Below are positions 21,628 to 32,236 of a DNA stretch of 64,000 nt, piece after piece. The position numbers were made by a program, and so were the translations under genes. Position 1 is the first letter of the stretch, and each line of letters begins with the position of its first letter. Source of the stretch: Malania oleifera (lineage: Eukaryota > Streptophyta > Magnoliopsida > Santalales > Ximeniaceae); the NCBI RefSeq assembly GCF_029873635.1, contig NC_080423.1, positions 97,832,397-97,896,396 of the forward strand, in the 5' to 3' direction. The notes below the pieces were generated by a model that was not told where the DNA came from, ran no database searches, and saw only the letters and a program-made list of their open reading frames with translations.

Positions 21628-23580
21628 TGTCACGACCTGCTCATTTTTCACATATATATATATATATATATATATTTTATATCGATAACACAAATTCCAC
21701 ATCCAACTCAGCAGGTCATCATTCACCTGGACCCATGGGTACCAAGGATAAAACACAACATACAGCAAAAGCCTACGCAGCAAAAAATATACAATCATAT
21801 TTATTTTATCATAACATACATCACAATGTACCAGAGTTTTTACAGTCACTGTACTCCCATATATACATCTCAAAAATGAAATCTAGGGACAATTCCCACA
21901 AAACCATACTATCCCTACCAAAACTTACCCTTCCAAAGAGGGCAAACAACTGATCTAGTTCAGCGGGGCCTTTCCCGCTCTCCTATTAGGGGCTCCTGAA
22001 AAATGTATGAATTTTAGGGGTGAGACACCTCTCAGTAAGGGAAATAAACTAATACTAGTGTGTGACAACATGAGTAATCCGTATTCTACATATAACATAC
22101 ATATCATATCCAATACTATTTATCAAATCTGGGAAAACATACGTATATCAAAATCATGGCAGATCATACTGCATTTCATAACATAACTCATCTCATATCT
22201 AATAATAACATAAAAACATCCTAGTAGGTTAGCTGGCTGTTGTCATGTATTACCCCCACATGACTGGGTTGTGTGGCCCGAAGGCAGGACCTGACAATGG
22301 TTGGCCGACCACTGTCAAGTCGATAGTCTACTCTGTAGGTCCGATGGGTCTACCCATACACCAGGGGCGATAACAACACACTCCTCAAACATAACCACAT
22401 CGACCATCCGATCTCACACCACTCCGTACAGCGGCGTTAACATAGATATCATGATCACGAAGACCGTGGACACAAAGCAATGGTACCGTGCAAGTGCTAG
22501 CCTAAAGCAACCAACCAGGTTCTGATAACATATACATATACTGAAATTGTGAAACAGAGATATATCATATCTTTAATTTTCACATTAATCATATCATTTT
22601 ACATATATAAGTGTATCATGAAAATCATCGGCCTGTACACCGGTATTACACATTATATTGTAGCTCGGCCCGTACACCAGCTACACATAGCACAGCCTGT
22701 ACGCTGGCACATCACATCACATAGCTCGACCCATACGCTGGAAAATCACATCACATCGCACGGCCCGTACCCCGGCAAATCTCATCACATAGCACGGCCC
22801 ATACGCCGGCAACTCACATCACATGGCACAGCTCGTACTCTGGAAAATCACAAAAAATCTCATCATAAAAATCTCGGCCCATAAGCCGGTTTTCCCATCA
22901 TAATAACCATATCACCACATTCCCAGAACAACAATATGTCACAATCATTACTACTCATGCCACACTAAACCAGTTTTCCACGTATACAACATATCATTAT
23001 TTTCAACAGGGTTTTCTCAAGTATAAAACATATACATAACATATGTATTTTTCCTAAAAACGAGTGTCATAAATATATACATACATATTACAAAAAGAAC
23101 TAGCTTAGTTTATCCCCTTACCTGATTCCTGAATAGCCCCTAAGAAAATCTTCCCCGCCCCCGCAGGGTTCCTAAATCAACACCCTGAAAATGAAAAATT
23201 TCAGAATTAAAGTTCAGTATTTCGAAGCATACAATATTTTCCTCAACTGCTAAAAACTCAAATATTGGGTAGAAAGTTTTTGCCCAAAAGCATTCAAGTT
23301 TAACACCTGAGGGGTTTCTTGACCAATATTCCGAAATTGAAAACCCCCAGTATTAAACTTCAGTATTTTCATGCGTATGACACTTCTTCTAACTAGCGTA
23401 AGACCAAATATGACTTAAAAATTCTTACCTCAACTTTGGGATGATTTCCAACTAACTTTCTCCCACGATCCGCTCCAGCAGATTTGGAGAAAAATCCGCC
23501 AAAAGCGTCGTGGTGACTTCGGATCGTCAATCTGACGACTGGTGGGGCCGAACACGTAGAGAGAAGGGAGAGAGAATCGT

Positions 23581-23611
<31 letters not shown>

Positions 23612-23932
23612 TTTTCTTAAAAATATGATATTTCTCCCAGATTTTTCACTTTTATAAAACAGGATTTCGTCGACGAGCCCGACCTTCGTCGATGAGTCCT
23701 TCACAAATTTTGTCGACGAGACCCTATGTTCGTCGAAGACATTCAGGCTGCCTCTGAATCTCTCTCGGAATTTTCTCGTCGACGAAGCCCTGTGTTCGTC
23801 GACGAATTCTCTTAAGCCTTCGTCGACGAATACAGGGGATTCGTCGACGAAGTCTACAGCTTCCTTCTGTTTCCGGTTTTCATTTCCCTTTCCTTGTTAT
23901 TTAAATTTCATTTTTAAATTCGGGTTGTTACA
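21628..23932 (-). mobile_element. Solo LTR, Ty3/gypsy, with CTCAT target duplication
   Basis: A 2305-bp block with TGTCACGACC...GGGTTGTTACA ends and identical flanks CTCAT at 21623-21627 and 23933-23937. Minus orientation for the same reason as the other solo LTRs. Contains an (AT)n tract near 21653-21676, a GA microsatellite (23580-23611), a minisatellite (22620-22890) and the most intact TTCGTCGACGAA array (23654-23860). Confidence 0.92.
22620..22890. repeat. Minisatellite inside solo LTR, about 35-bp unit
   Basis: At least six degenerate units contain CGGCCCGTACNCCGG-like words separated by ATCACATCACAT. The same family of words is not seen in the other solo LTRs. Confidence 0.75.
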
Positions 23933-24880
23933 CTCATTGTTGTTTGTTGATTATGTTTAATTTTTAGAGAGTTAAGCAAGAGTTACCCATGGATTTAATT
24001 TGATAAATCTTGTGTAGGGTAAACTCAGAGGCTTTAGGGTCTTTGCATTGTTATTGCAAGATTCCTTAAGCAATATTTTTGTGTGCAAAAGCATTTTCAC
24101 AATCTCATTTCCAAACATATCTTGTGCTAGCATCTTGAGAAAACATTGGTTGAAATTGTTTGATTATACTTGCTAAAAATCTTTGAAACCCTAACTTGAG
24201 ATTGAGTTATTTTATACATAATTTCAAAGATAGGCTTGTTGAAATACTCTTGTGCTTGATTGAACATAAACATTACATTGAGGGTTGATCGCACACATAT
24301 ACATCACTAAGCTTACTGTTCCTATAGTATTGATGTGCATTGATTGATTGATTATACTGTGCTTAGTGGTACATATTCGCTTATGTAAGAAGCATTTCCG
24401 TGTACATAAATTTTCATACATTTATTGTATTCCAAGCGTGAGCCTAAAAAGGGAGACTAGCCCTATTGAATAGTCCTGGATTGGCTTAGACTCTGTTAGG
24501 AAAGTTAAGTGCACCAACCTGATAAGGTAAAGGTTGAGGTTAGCCTAGTGAATTGACCTGGATGTAATTGGTGCCACTCTACCCATGAAGTGAGCATATA
24601 GTGTAATCCTTGTGCATGTGTGCCAAGGCGGGGACGTAGGCAGTTTACTGAACCTCAATAACATTTTTGATGCCATATCCTTTTACAGCTTTATTGTGCA
24701 TGCCTAGTTAAATCACTTGTGCTGTTTAATTTCCGCTAAATATATATACTGATTTATTTTATACGCATTAGATTGACCTTAGGCTTGTGTAATACTATTA
24801 CTAGTGGATTGACCTAGGGGATAGATTTTAAAATTCCAATACGCCCCCCTCTTGGGATTACACCAAAGCTAATAGAGAAT

Positions 24881-25129
24881 TATATTGAAAGCATACTTAA
24901 ACATTCTTTGATTCTTGTTTTTATTTATACTCATTTCTAAAGATCAAATTGAAATTTCTTCTACTTTCTTTTTGAAAATACTTTTTGGAGAAAATCTTTT
25001 GGGTTATTCAAGAAAACTTTGAGTATATATTCACTTATATATACTTGCCTCAAAAACTTCATATTCTTGATATTTCAAAGGTCAAATTTTGAGAAAATCA
25101 TTTTCCATACTCTCATTTACTTGAAAAAT
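24881..25129. other. AT-rich flank, probably copia-derived
   Basis: Shares a TTTGGAGAAAATCTTTTG word with the SIRE-like LTR near 9640. No gene seen. Confidence 0.35.
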
Positions 25130-25399
25130 CACTACAAGAAATAAGGTTATATGTGACGGTTTTAAACCATCACTAATAATCAAAAAATCGTCACTAATAC
25201 TATTATTGACTGTTCTCTCAGTATTAGTGACGGTTCTAACTTTGTCACCATAGTTGCAGATACTAATACTTATTAGTGACAGAATATTCAAATTTTCATT
25301 AATAGTGGAATATTAGTGATGGAAAAAAACTGTCACTAATATCCTACGACTGTCACTATAAATTATACACCATGGCTTGCTCAAATTTGTCTCTCTCTC
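25130..25399 (+). mobile_element. CACTA transposon terminus, split by gypsy element
   Basis: Starts CACTACAAGAA, the canonical CACTA end. GTGACGGTT/AACCATCACTAAT-type subterminal inverted repeats follow. It is related to the array at 10995-12064 but shorter. A CT-rich stretch at 25391 marks the point where the Tekay-like element inserted. Confidence 0.75.
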
Positions 25400-27257
25400 T
25401 GTAAGAACCTGAACTGTGATATATGGGTTAATTATGTAAAAGAATGATAAAATGGTAAATTGAACAGGGTTCGTTGACGAAGGTTGAAGGCTCCTCGTTG
25501 ATGAAATTCAGAACTCGTCAATGAAGGAATGCCGAGAGGTTCGGCAGAAATTGAAATATCTAGTTCGTCGACAAGGCCACCAACTCATTGACGAGGCTAA
25601 TGGCGGATTCGTCGATGAGGATGCCAATTCGTCGACGAAGTCACTCGGGTCAAAGGTGCTGTAAATGATATTTTGGGTTGCTTTGGGACTAAGTTTCCCT
25701 AAACTCTCTCTCTTTCTCTCTAGAACTCTGCTTACACTCTCTCTTTAGTTTTCTTTGTCGTTCATTGCCTGATTTGTAAATCCAACGTTACTACGAGGAT
25801 TAGGAAAGAATTCTCTACGTTTCTAGTGGATTGAAATCTCGTTTCGAAGATTTTTGGGTTTCAAGCTAAAATTGAGGTAAGGCTCGGTTTTCATTTCTGA
25901 TTCAATATATATGTAGTAATGCAAGTTGTAAGCATGTATTGTACTGTGGTATGTAGGTTTTGGAGTCTGGTTCGTAGTTTTGGGGACCATAGAGTTTGTA
26001 GTTGGAATTTGGGTTATGGTAAGGGGATTCTGTTTATATCAGTTTATTTTTGAAATCGGCATCAGTAAGCTTGTAGGCTACGATCGTATGTATGATTTGA
26101 TTACTTGTTTGGGGAAATCTATCGGGTAAAAATGCGTAATTTTTGGGTTACAGTTTTTGAGAAAATTAGGGATTTCAAAAATCATCTCTACTTTATTTGG
26201 AAAACTGTTGATAATGTTAAAATTGTATTATTGAGGTGATCGTAATCCATATTTGCATAAACTGTATACTTGAGTTTGTAAATGATATGATTTTCCGTAA
26301 ACCAAATAGGTGTGGTATGTATAGTTGTATGAAATTGTTCCAAGTATGTTGTAAAACAGTTATGTGGCGGGTTATTACCACACGCTAATATGTATAGGAG
26401 TATGAGCTCCAAAATGATTCCAGGTTTTGTGAAATCAAATAGGGGCGGCTAATTACCATACGCCGAAATAGCTATGTGGCGGCTAATTACCATACGCTGC
26501 GCTATATATCGATTAACTACCGTGGGCGAGAGTGGCCGGCTCTATATCCAGGGTGTGAAATATCACCAGTATGTTTCGGCTGGTCACCAAAGGGTGTGTT
26601 CTACACCGTATGGAGCAATGTATTCACTGTAGGCCCCAGTCGTCGCATCGTAGTTGCATATGTAGCAATGTAATCATTGTGAGACTTGGTTGACCTTGTG
26701 TAGTTGCATATGGAGCAATGTAATCATTGTGGGCCTAGGTCGTCGCAGTGTAGTTGCGTATATAGCAATGTAATCGCTGTGATACTAGGTGACCTTGTGT
26801 AGTTGCGTACTAGTGTGACGACACTGACCGTATGTTTTGGGTATCGTATGTACTAGAATGGTTTTGTGAAAATATTGGAACTATTTGTAATTGTATGAAA
26901 CTGTATGGAAATGTTTCAAACTCTATCGTATTTTAAAGTGTTATGAAGTATGTAAAATAACACTGGTATGCCACACACTGATATAACCTGTTTTCTTCCT
27001 TACTGAGAGGTGTCTCACCCCGAATATATATAAATGTTTTTCAGGTCCTTCGGGTAGCCGAAACTAGCATCCTAGCGTTCGGAAGCGGGGGTGTCGTTTA
27101 GCTACTACTAGTGCCTGATAGGTACGAGTTTTTGTAACCGAGTTGTTGTGATGGATTTTGTAGACACCCGTAGTATGTATGTATTCATAGGGACGTATAT
27201 CCTTGTATGGTATAGACCATGGTATGATACCATTTATGTATAGAAAGACTGTATTCC
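25400..27257 (+). repeat. 5' LTR of Tekay-like element (right end missing)
   Basis: Starts TGTAAGAACC and aligns with 32237-34119 of the 3' LTR along its length. The last roughly 180 bp of the 3' LTR have no counterpart here. Contains the GTCGACGA array (25465-25645), about four 65-70 bp repeats around AGCAATGTAATC (26610-26820), and a TATATATAAAT word near 27023. Confidence 0.88.
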
Positions 27258-27432
27258 ATGTTTTTCCTGGAATGACGATTGCAGTAAAGGCAGGGCAGAC
27301 CATTGATGGATTCGTATCGGTGTGACGGGAACAACTTATACCTGTGAGAGTAATAGTTGACATGATTAGGTGTATGGTTATGTTAACTATGTAAGATATT
27401 GGAATTCTAACCGATTCCTATTTTTTTTCAGA
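27258..27432 (+). other. Leader between 5' LTR and gag
   Basis: 175 bp with no primer-binding site complementary to a usual tRNA primer. It ends in a pyrimidine-rich tract plus CAG directly before the gag ATG, which looks like a splice acceptor but may be chance. Confidence 0.5.
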
Positions 27433-28362
27433 ATGGAGCCCAAGGATAATAACTTGGACAGTGGCTCTGAGGAGACGGCGAGCAATGAGTCTCCTTCTGT
27501 GTCTCGTGGTTTAGCGAGCCAGGTGATCTGAGAAATTGGGCGGAGAGTTAGGAGACGTGAGAGCTCTCCTACTGATGCGGGTGCACCATCGAGAGGTTCA
27601 CACGCATGCACCCTCCGACATTTATAGGAGGACCTGATCCGATAGTGGCGGAGGATTGGGTCGAGAAGACCGAGAGAATTTTGGAAGTCCTCCACTGCAC
27701 TAGGAAGTAAAAGGTCTTGTATGCTACCTTCCAGTTGACTGGGGAGGCAGGGCGATGGTGGACGACGGTGAGTCTACTTGAGAGGCAGAGAGCTGGTCCA
27801 TTTGGTATGACACGGGGCCATTTCAAGGAGGTATTTTTCGAAAGATACTTTCTGGTCTCCACTTGGGATGCGAAGGCCGATGAGTTTTTGGGCCTAATAC
27901 AGGGTACTTAGACAGTGCAGAAGTATGCTGCCAGATTTATCGAGTTGTCTCGATTCGCACCGTACTTGGTTCCGAATGAGCACGAGAAGTCTCAAAGGTT
28001 CGAGAGGGGTTTGAGGAAAGACATCGGCCGTCTTGTGGGGATGCTACAGATCCGTGAATTCTCTGTTCTGGTGGATAAAGCCACCATAGTTGAGACTGAC
28101 CTTTGGGGAGATAAGGTGGTACATGAGCAGGGGGAAGAGGCCAGTATCTTTTGGTTCTCAGAGTGGCCCTCGGCAGGGTCAGTGGAAGAAGAAGAAAAAC
28201 TACAACTCGGGTTATTGGCAAGACACAGCGTGGTTGAATGCTCAAGAGGATCCATCTTCCGCACCGTGCGCCAAGTGTCGTAAATGGCACGATGGCGAAT
28301 GTCAGCCATTCTAGGGTGTCTGCTACAACTGTGGCAAGTCGAGCCACATAACAAAGAGTTGT
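27433..28362 (+). pseudogene. gag of Tekay-like element
   Basis: Starts MEPKDNNLDSGSEE at 27433. A frameshift occurs near 27600, where MHPPTFIGGPDPIVAEDWVE continues in another frame. The capsid-type region follows, with [16 protein letters not shown] and KYAARFIELSRFAPYLVP. A CCHC zinc knuckle CYNCGKSSHITKSC, which binds genomic RNA, sits at 28321-28362. In-frame stops near 27709 and 27909, plus one just before the knuckle, prevent a full product. Confidence 0.85.
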
Positions 28363-28479
28363 CAGGAACAGAGGAGGGTTATACCTGCACAGAGCTAGAA
28401 CCGTAGGAGTAATCAGGTGCCTCGGGAAAATTACCAGGCAACCACAGCTCCGGTGAGGGTATATTCACTTACTCCAGCA

Positions 28480-31400
28480 GATGCAGAACACGCTGGGAAC
28501 GTGGTGACAGGTACTATGTTACTGCTTTTGAATAGAGCTGTTGTGTTATTTGATTTGGGGGCAACCCATTCGTTCATATCTACTAGTTTTGTGTAATTGT
28601 GTGGGGTTGAAACCAGTGTGATGAATGAGATGTTGTCTGTAACTATGCCGACTGGGAGTATAACGATTTGTAGTAAGATGTTAGGAAACTGCCCAGTTGT
28701 AATTTAGGAGAGACTGCTATCGGCAATTCTTGTAGTATACGACATGTCGGGCTTTGACATCATACTGGGAATGGATTGATTGTTCTCAGGTTATGCAGTG
28801 ATTGACTGTCGGAAAAGGTAGTAGTGTTCAGACCTCCTGGAAAGTAGGAGTATGAATTCGTGGGATCGAATGTGCGTTCGACGCCACAGATTCTATCGTC
28901 TTTGCAGGCGAGGAGGTTACTTTTGGATGGTTGTCAGGGGTACCTAGCTTACGTGAAGGAATCGCTGCGGGATGATTTGAGACTCGAGGATATTCGGGTG
29001 GTCAATGAGTTTGCGAATGTGTTTCCTGAAGAATTACTTGGTTTACCTCCGAATCATGAAGTGGAGTTTGCGATAGAGTTACTGCCTGGCAAGGCACCAA
29101 TCTCTAAAGCTCCGTACTGGATGGCTCTAGCAGAACTTTGAGAGTTGAAGGAGCAGTTGCAAGAACTAATGGACCAGGGTTTTATTCGACCGAGTGTTTC
29201 ACCCTGGGGAGCTCTAGTATTATTTGTGAAAAAGAAGGATGGGTCGATGCGTATGTGCATTGACTACCATGAGATCAACAAAGTGACGGTGAAGAACCGT
29301 TACCCTTTGCCTTATATAGATGATCCCTTTGACCAGTTGGAGGGAACGCATGTCTTTTCAAAGATCGACCTACGGTCAGGGTATCATCAGGTGAGAGTTA
29401 GGTTTGAGGATATAGCGAAGACTGTTTTCCGAACTAGATACGACCACTATGAATTATTGGTTATGCCGTTTGGGTTAACCAATGCTCTGGCAGTGTTCAT
29501 GGATTTGATGAACAGGGTATTTCATGAGTACCTGGATCAGTTCGTAGTGGTGTTTATCGACGATATTCTAGTATATTCAAAGATTTCGGAAGAGCATGAG
29601 CACCATTTGAGGTTGGTACTACAGATTCTACGGGAGAAGAAATTGTATGCTAAGCTAAAAAAGTGTGAATTCTGGTTGAATTAGGTCGCGTTCTTAGGCC
29701 ATGTGGTGTCTAGGGGCAGTATCTTCGTTGATCCCAGTAAGATTGAAGCTGTGGTCAACTGGGCTAGACCGAAGAGTGTGTAGGAGGTTCGGAGTTTTCT
29801 AGGACTAGTGGGTTACTATCGTCGGTTCATAGAGGGTTTCTCTAAATTGTCTGGACCTCTGATACGATTGATTAAAAAGGGGGTGAAGTTTGACTGGTCT
29901 AGTGATTGCGAGTAGTGCTTCCTCGAGTTGAAGCACTAGCTGGTTACTGCTCCAGTATTGACCATTCCTTCGGGGGATGTGAGTTTTGTGATCTATAGCG
30001 ACACATCCCTGAAGGGTTTGGGTTGTGTGCTTATGCAATAGGGTAATTTGGTAGCTTATGCTTCTCAGGAACTTAAGGAGTATGAGAAGAATTATCCTAC
30101 ACATGACCTAGAGTTAGCTACTGTTGTTTATGCCTTTAAGATCTAGTGACACTATCTATATAGTGTTCAATGTGAGATTTTCACTAACCACAAAAGCCTC
30201 AAGTACTTTTTCATGCAGAAGGAGCTGAATATGAGGCAGAGGCGGTGGCTAGAGTTGATTAAGGACTTCGATTGCATGATCAGTTATCACCCAGGAAAGA
30301 CTAATGTGGTAGCGTATGTGTTGAGTCAAAAGTCAGAGTATGCAGTAGTAACTGCAGTTGTAGCTCAGCATCATGTTAGACGAGATCTGGAAAGCCTTGG
30401 TGTAGAGTCGATGTCTGGTGATCATCAGGCTTTCATTGCTATCATCAGGCTTTCATTGAGCGTATTAAAGCTACGCAGGCTAGTGATGTGGAGTTAGCTA
30501 AGATTGTAGAGAAAGTGCAGCAGGGTTTGGCTGCGGATTTTAACATCTCTGATAGAGGTGTGTTAAGATTTGGGACTAGGTTATGTGTTCCAAGCGATGA
30601 TGGGATCAGAAGGACAATTCTGGGAGAAGCACATCGTTCTCTGTATACGGTACATCCTCGTAGTACGAAGATGTATCGGGACTTGCGCGAGACCTTCTGG
30701 TGGTCTAGTATGAAGAGGGATATTGCCCGATTTGTGGAGCAGTGTCTGACGTGTTAGCAGGTAAAGGCTGAACATCAGAGGCCAACAGGGCCATTGCAGC
30801 CTTTGCCTATTCCGATATGGAAATGGGAGCATATTCCATGGACTTTGTTACCGGATTGCCTCCAGCGCTTCACGAGCAGAATGCTATTTGGGTAATTGTG
30901 GATAGGTTGACTAAATCTACTCACTTTGTACCGACGAAGGTTAGCTACCCTTTGAGTAGGTTAGCGGACCTGTATGTGCATGAGATAGTAAGAATGCAAG
31001 GAGTGCTGGTGTCCATTATTTCTAATCGGGACCCACGATTTACTTCCCGATTTTGGAAGAGCTTGCAGGTAGCATTGGGGACGAAGCTTACTTTTAGTAC
31101 AACGTTCCACCCCTAGAATGATGGACAGTCGAAGAGGATAATACAAATTTTGGAGGATATGTTACCGGCCTGTGTATTGGACTTCGGTGGTAGTTGGATT
31201 CAGTTTCTACCACTAGTGGAGTTTGCCTATAACAATAACTTCCAGGCTAGTATAGGGATGACAAAGTTTGAGACTTTGTATGGTTGGAGGTGTTGATCTC
31301 CTTTGTATTGGGATGAAGTCGGTGAACGTCAGGTTTTAGGACTTGAACTCGTGCAGCAGGCATCTGAGAAAGTAGGTTTGATCCGAGAGAGGATTAGATC

Positions 31401-31875
31401 GGTTCAGAGCAAGCAGAAGAGTTACATAGATGTTCGCCGTAGTGAGTTGGAGTTTGAGGTGGGGGGTAAGGTATTCATTAGAATCGTTCCGATAAAGGGA
31501 GTGATGAGATTCAGAAGGAAGGGCAAGTTGAGCCTGAGGTATATCGGACCATTCGAGGTACTTAAGCGAGTGGGTCCAGTAGCCTACAGAGTTGCACTAC
31601 CCCCAGCACTCTCGAGGATCCATGATGTATTTCACGTATCACTGTTGAGGAGATATGTATCAGATTCGTCGCATGTTATCAGTTACCAGTCTTTGGGACT
31701 TGAGGATACCTTAGCGTATGAGGAAATGCCTGTTCAGATTCTGGACTGGAAGATTCAGAGGTTGTGTACCAAGGAAATACCATTAGTAAAGGTATTGTGG
31801 CGGGATCATGCGGTTGAGGAAGTTTCTTGGGAATTGGAGGCAAAAATACGTTGGAAGTATCTGCAGTTGTTTTGA
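28480..31875 (+). pseudogene. pol of Tekay-like element (PR-RT-RNaseH-INT)
   Basis: Mostly one conceptual frame with many stop codons. The protease site at 28552-28560 reads Asp-Leu-Gly where Tekay proteases have Asp-Ser-Gly, so it should be inactive. RT spans about 29040-29690, with [21 protein letters not shown] and the intact FIDD catalytic motif at 29553-29564. RNase H follows (SDTSLKGLGCVLMQ, about 29995). Integrase has a zinc-binding His-His-Cys-Cys region (about 30630-30760), core motifs [10 protein letters not shown] and [12 protein letters not shown], and a C-terminal chromovirus-type tail ending at 31875. The stops are largely CAG-to-TAG or CGA-to-TGA type. Confidence 0.9.
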
Positions 31876-32221
31876 GTAGTAGTTAGATAGCAGAGTGGTG
31901 TGAGTATGTATGTATGTATGTAATCCTTTGTTATCGTATTGTATTTGGTGGTTCGTCTCTGGGAGAGTTGTGTTGTATTTTAAACTCTCGAGACCACGTA
32001 TGTATGTAACCATGGTATTCCTCCACCATAAGTGAGGGAGAATATGTATGTATCATGATGCGGTTACGTATAAATGGCTGCCGTATTTTGTAGAGTATGT
32101 ATGTATCATAGAGGGGCTGCATATAAATGGTTGTCGTTCCACCTTAGAGTATGCATGTATGTATGTAGTAGTATGAATGTGTTCGTAATAGGAGATTGCA
32201 AATTTCAAGGATGAAATTTTT

Positions 32222-32236
32222 GTAAGGAGGGGAGAT
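32222..32236 (+). promoter_or_regulatory. Polypurine tract of Tekay-like element
   Basis: GTAAGGAGGGGAGAT lies immediately before the 3' LTR start at 32237. It is the usual site for plus-strand priming in reverse transcription. Confidence 0.8.

Larger units (their letters stand above)
20508..24880 (+). mobile_element. SIRE-like copia LTR split by a gypsy solo LTR
   Basis: Starts TGTTAGAGAAATATTGATCC with the GGTTTTGATAATAACAAATACTCAAG block typical of SIRE LTRs. It holds GGGCGACCGA motifs (20960-21310), is interrupted at 21628-23932, and resumes. It ends near 24850-24880 in GCCCCCCTCTTGGGATTACACC after a GGCGGGGACGTAGGCAG block. No primer-binding site or internal region follows. The right edge is approximate. 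Confidence 0.6.

Noticed and set aside
22620-22890. CRISPR-like array
   Set aside because: Degenerate adjacent units without unique spacers, inside a plant LTR.
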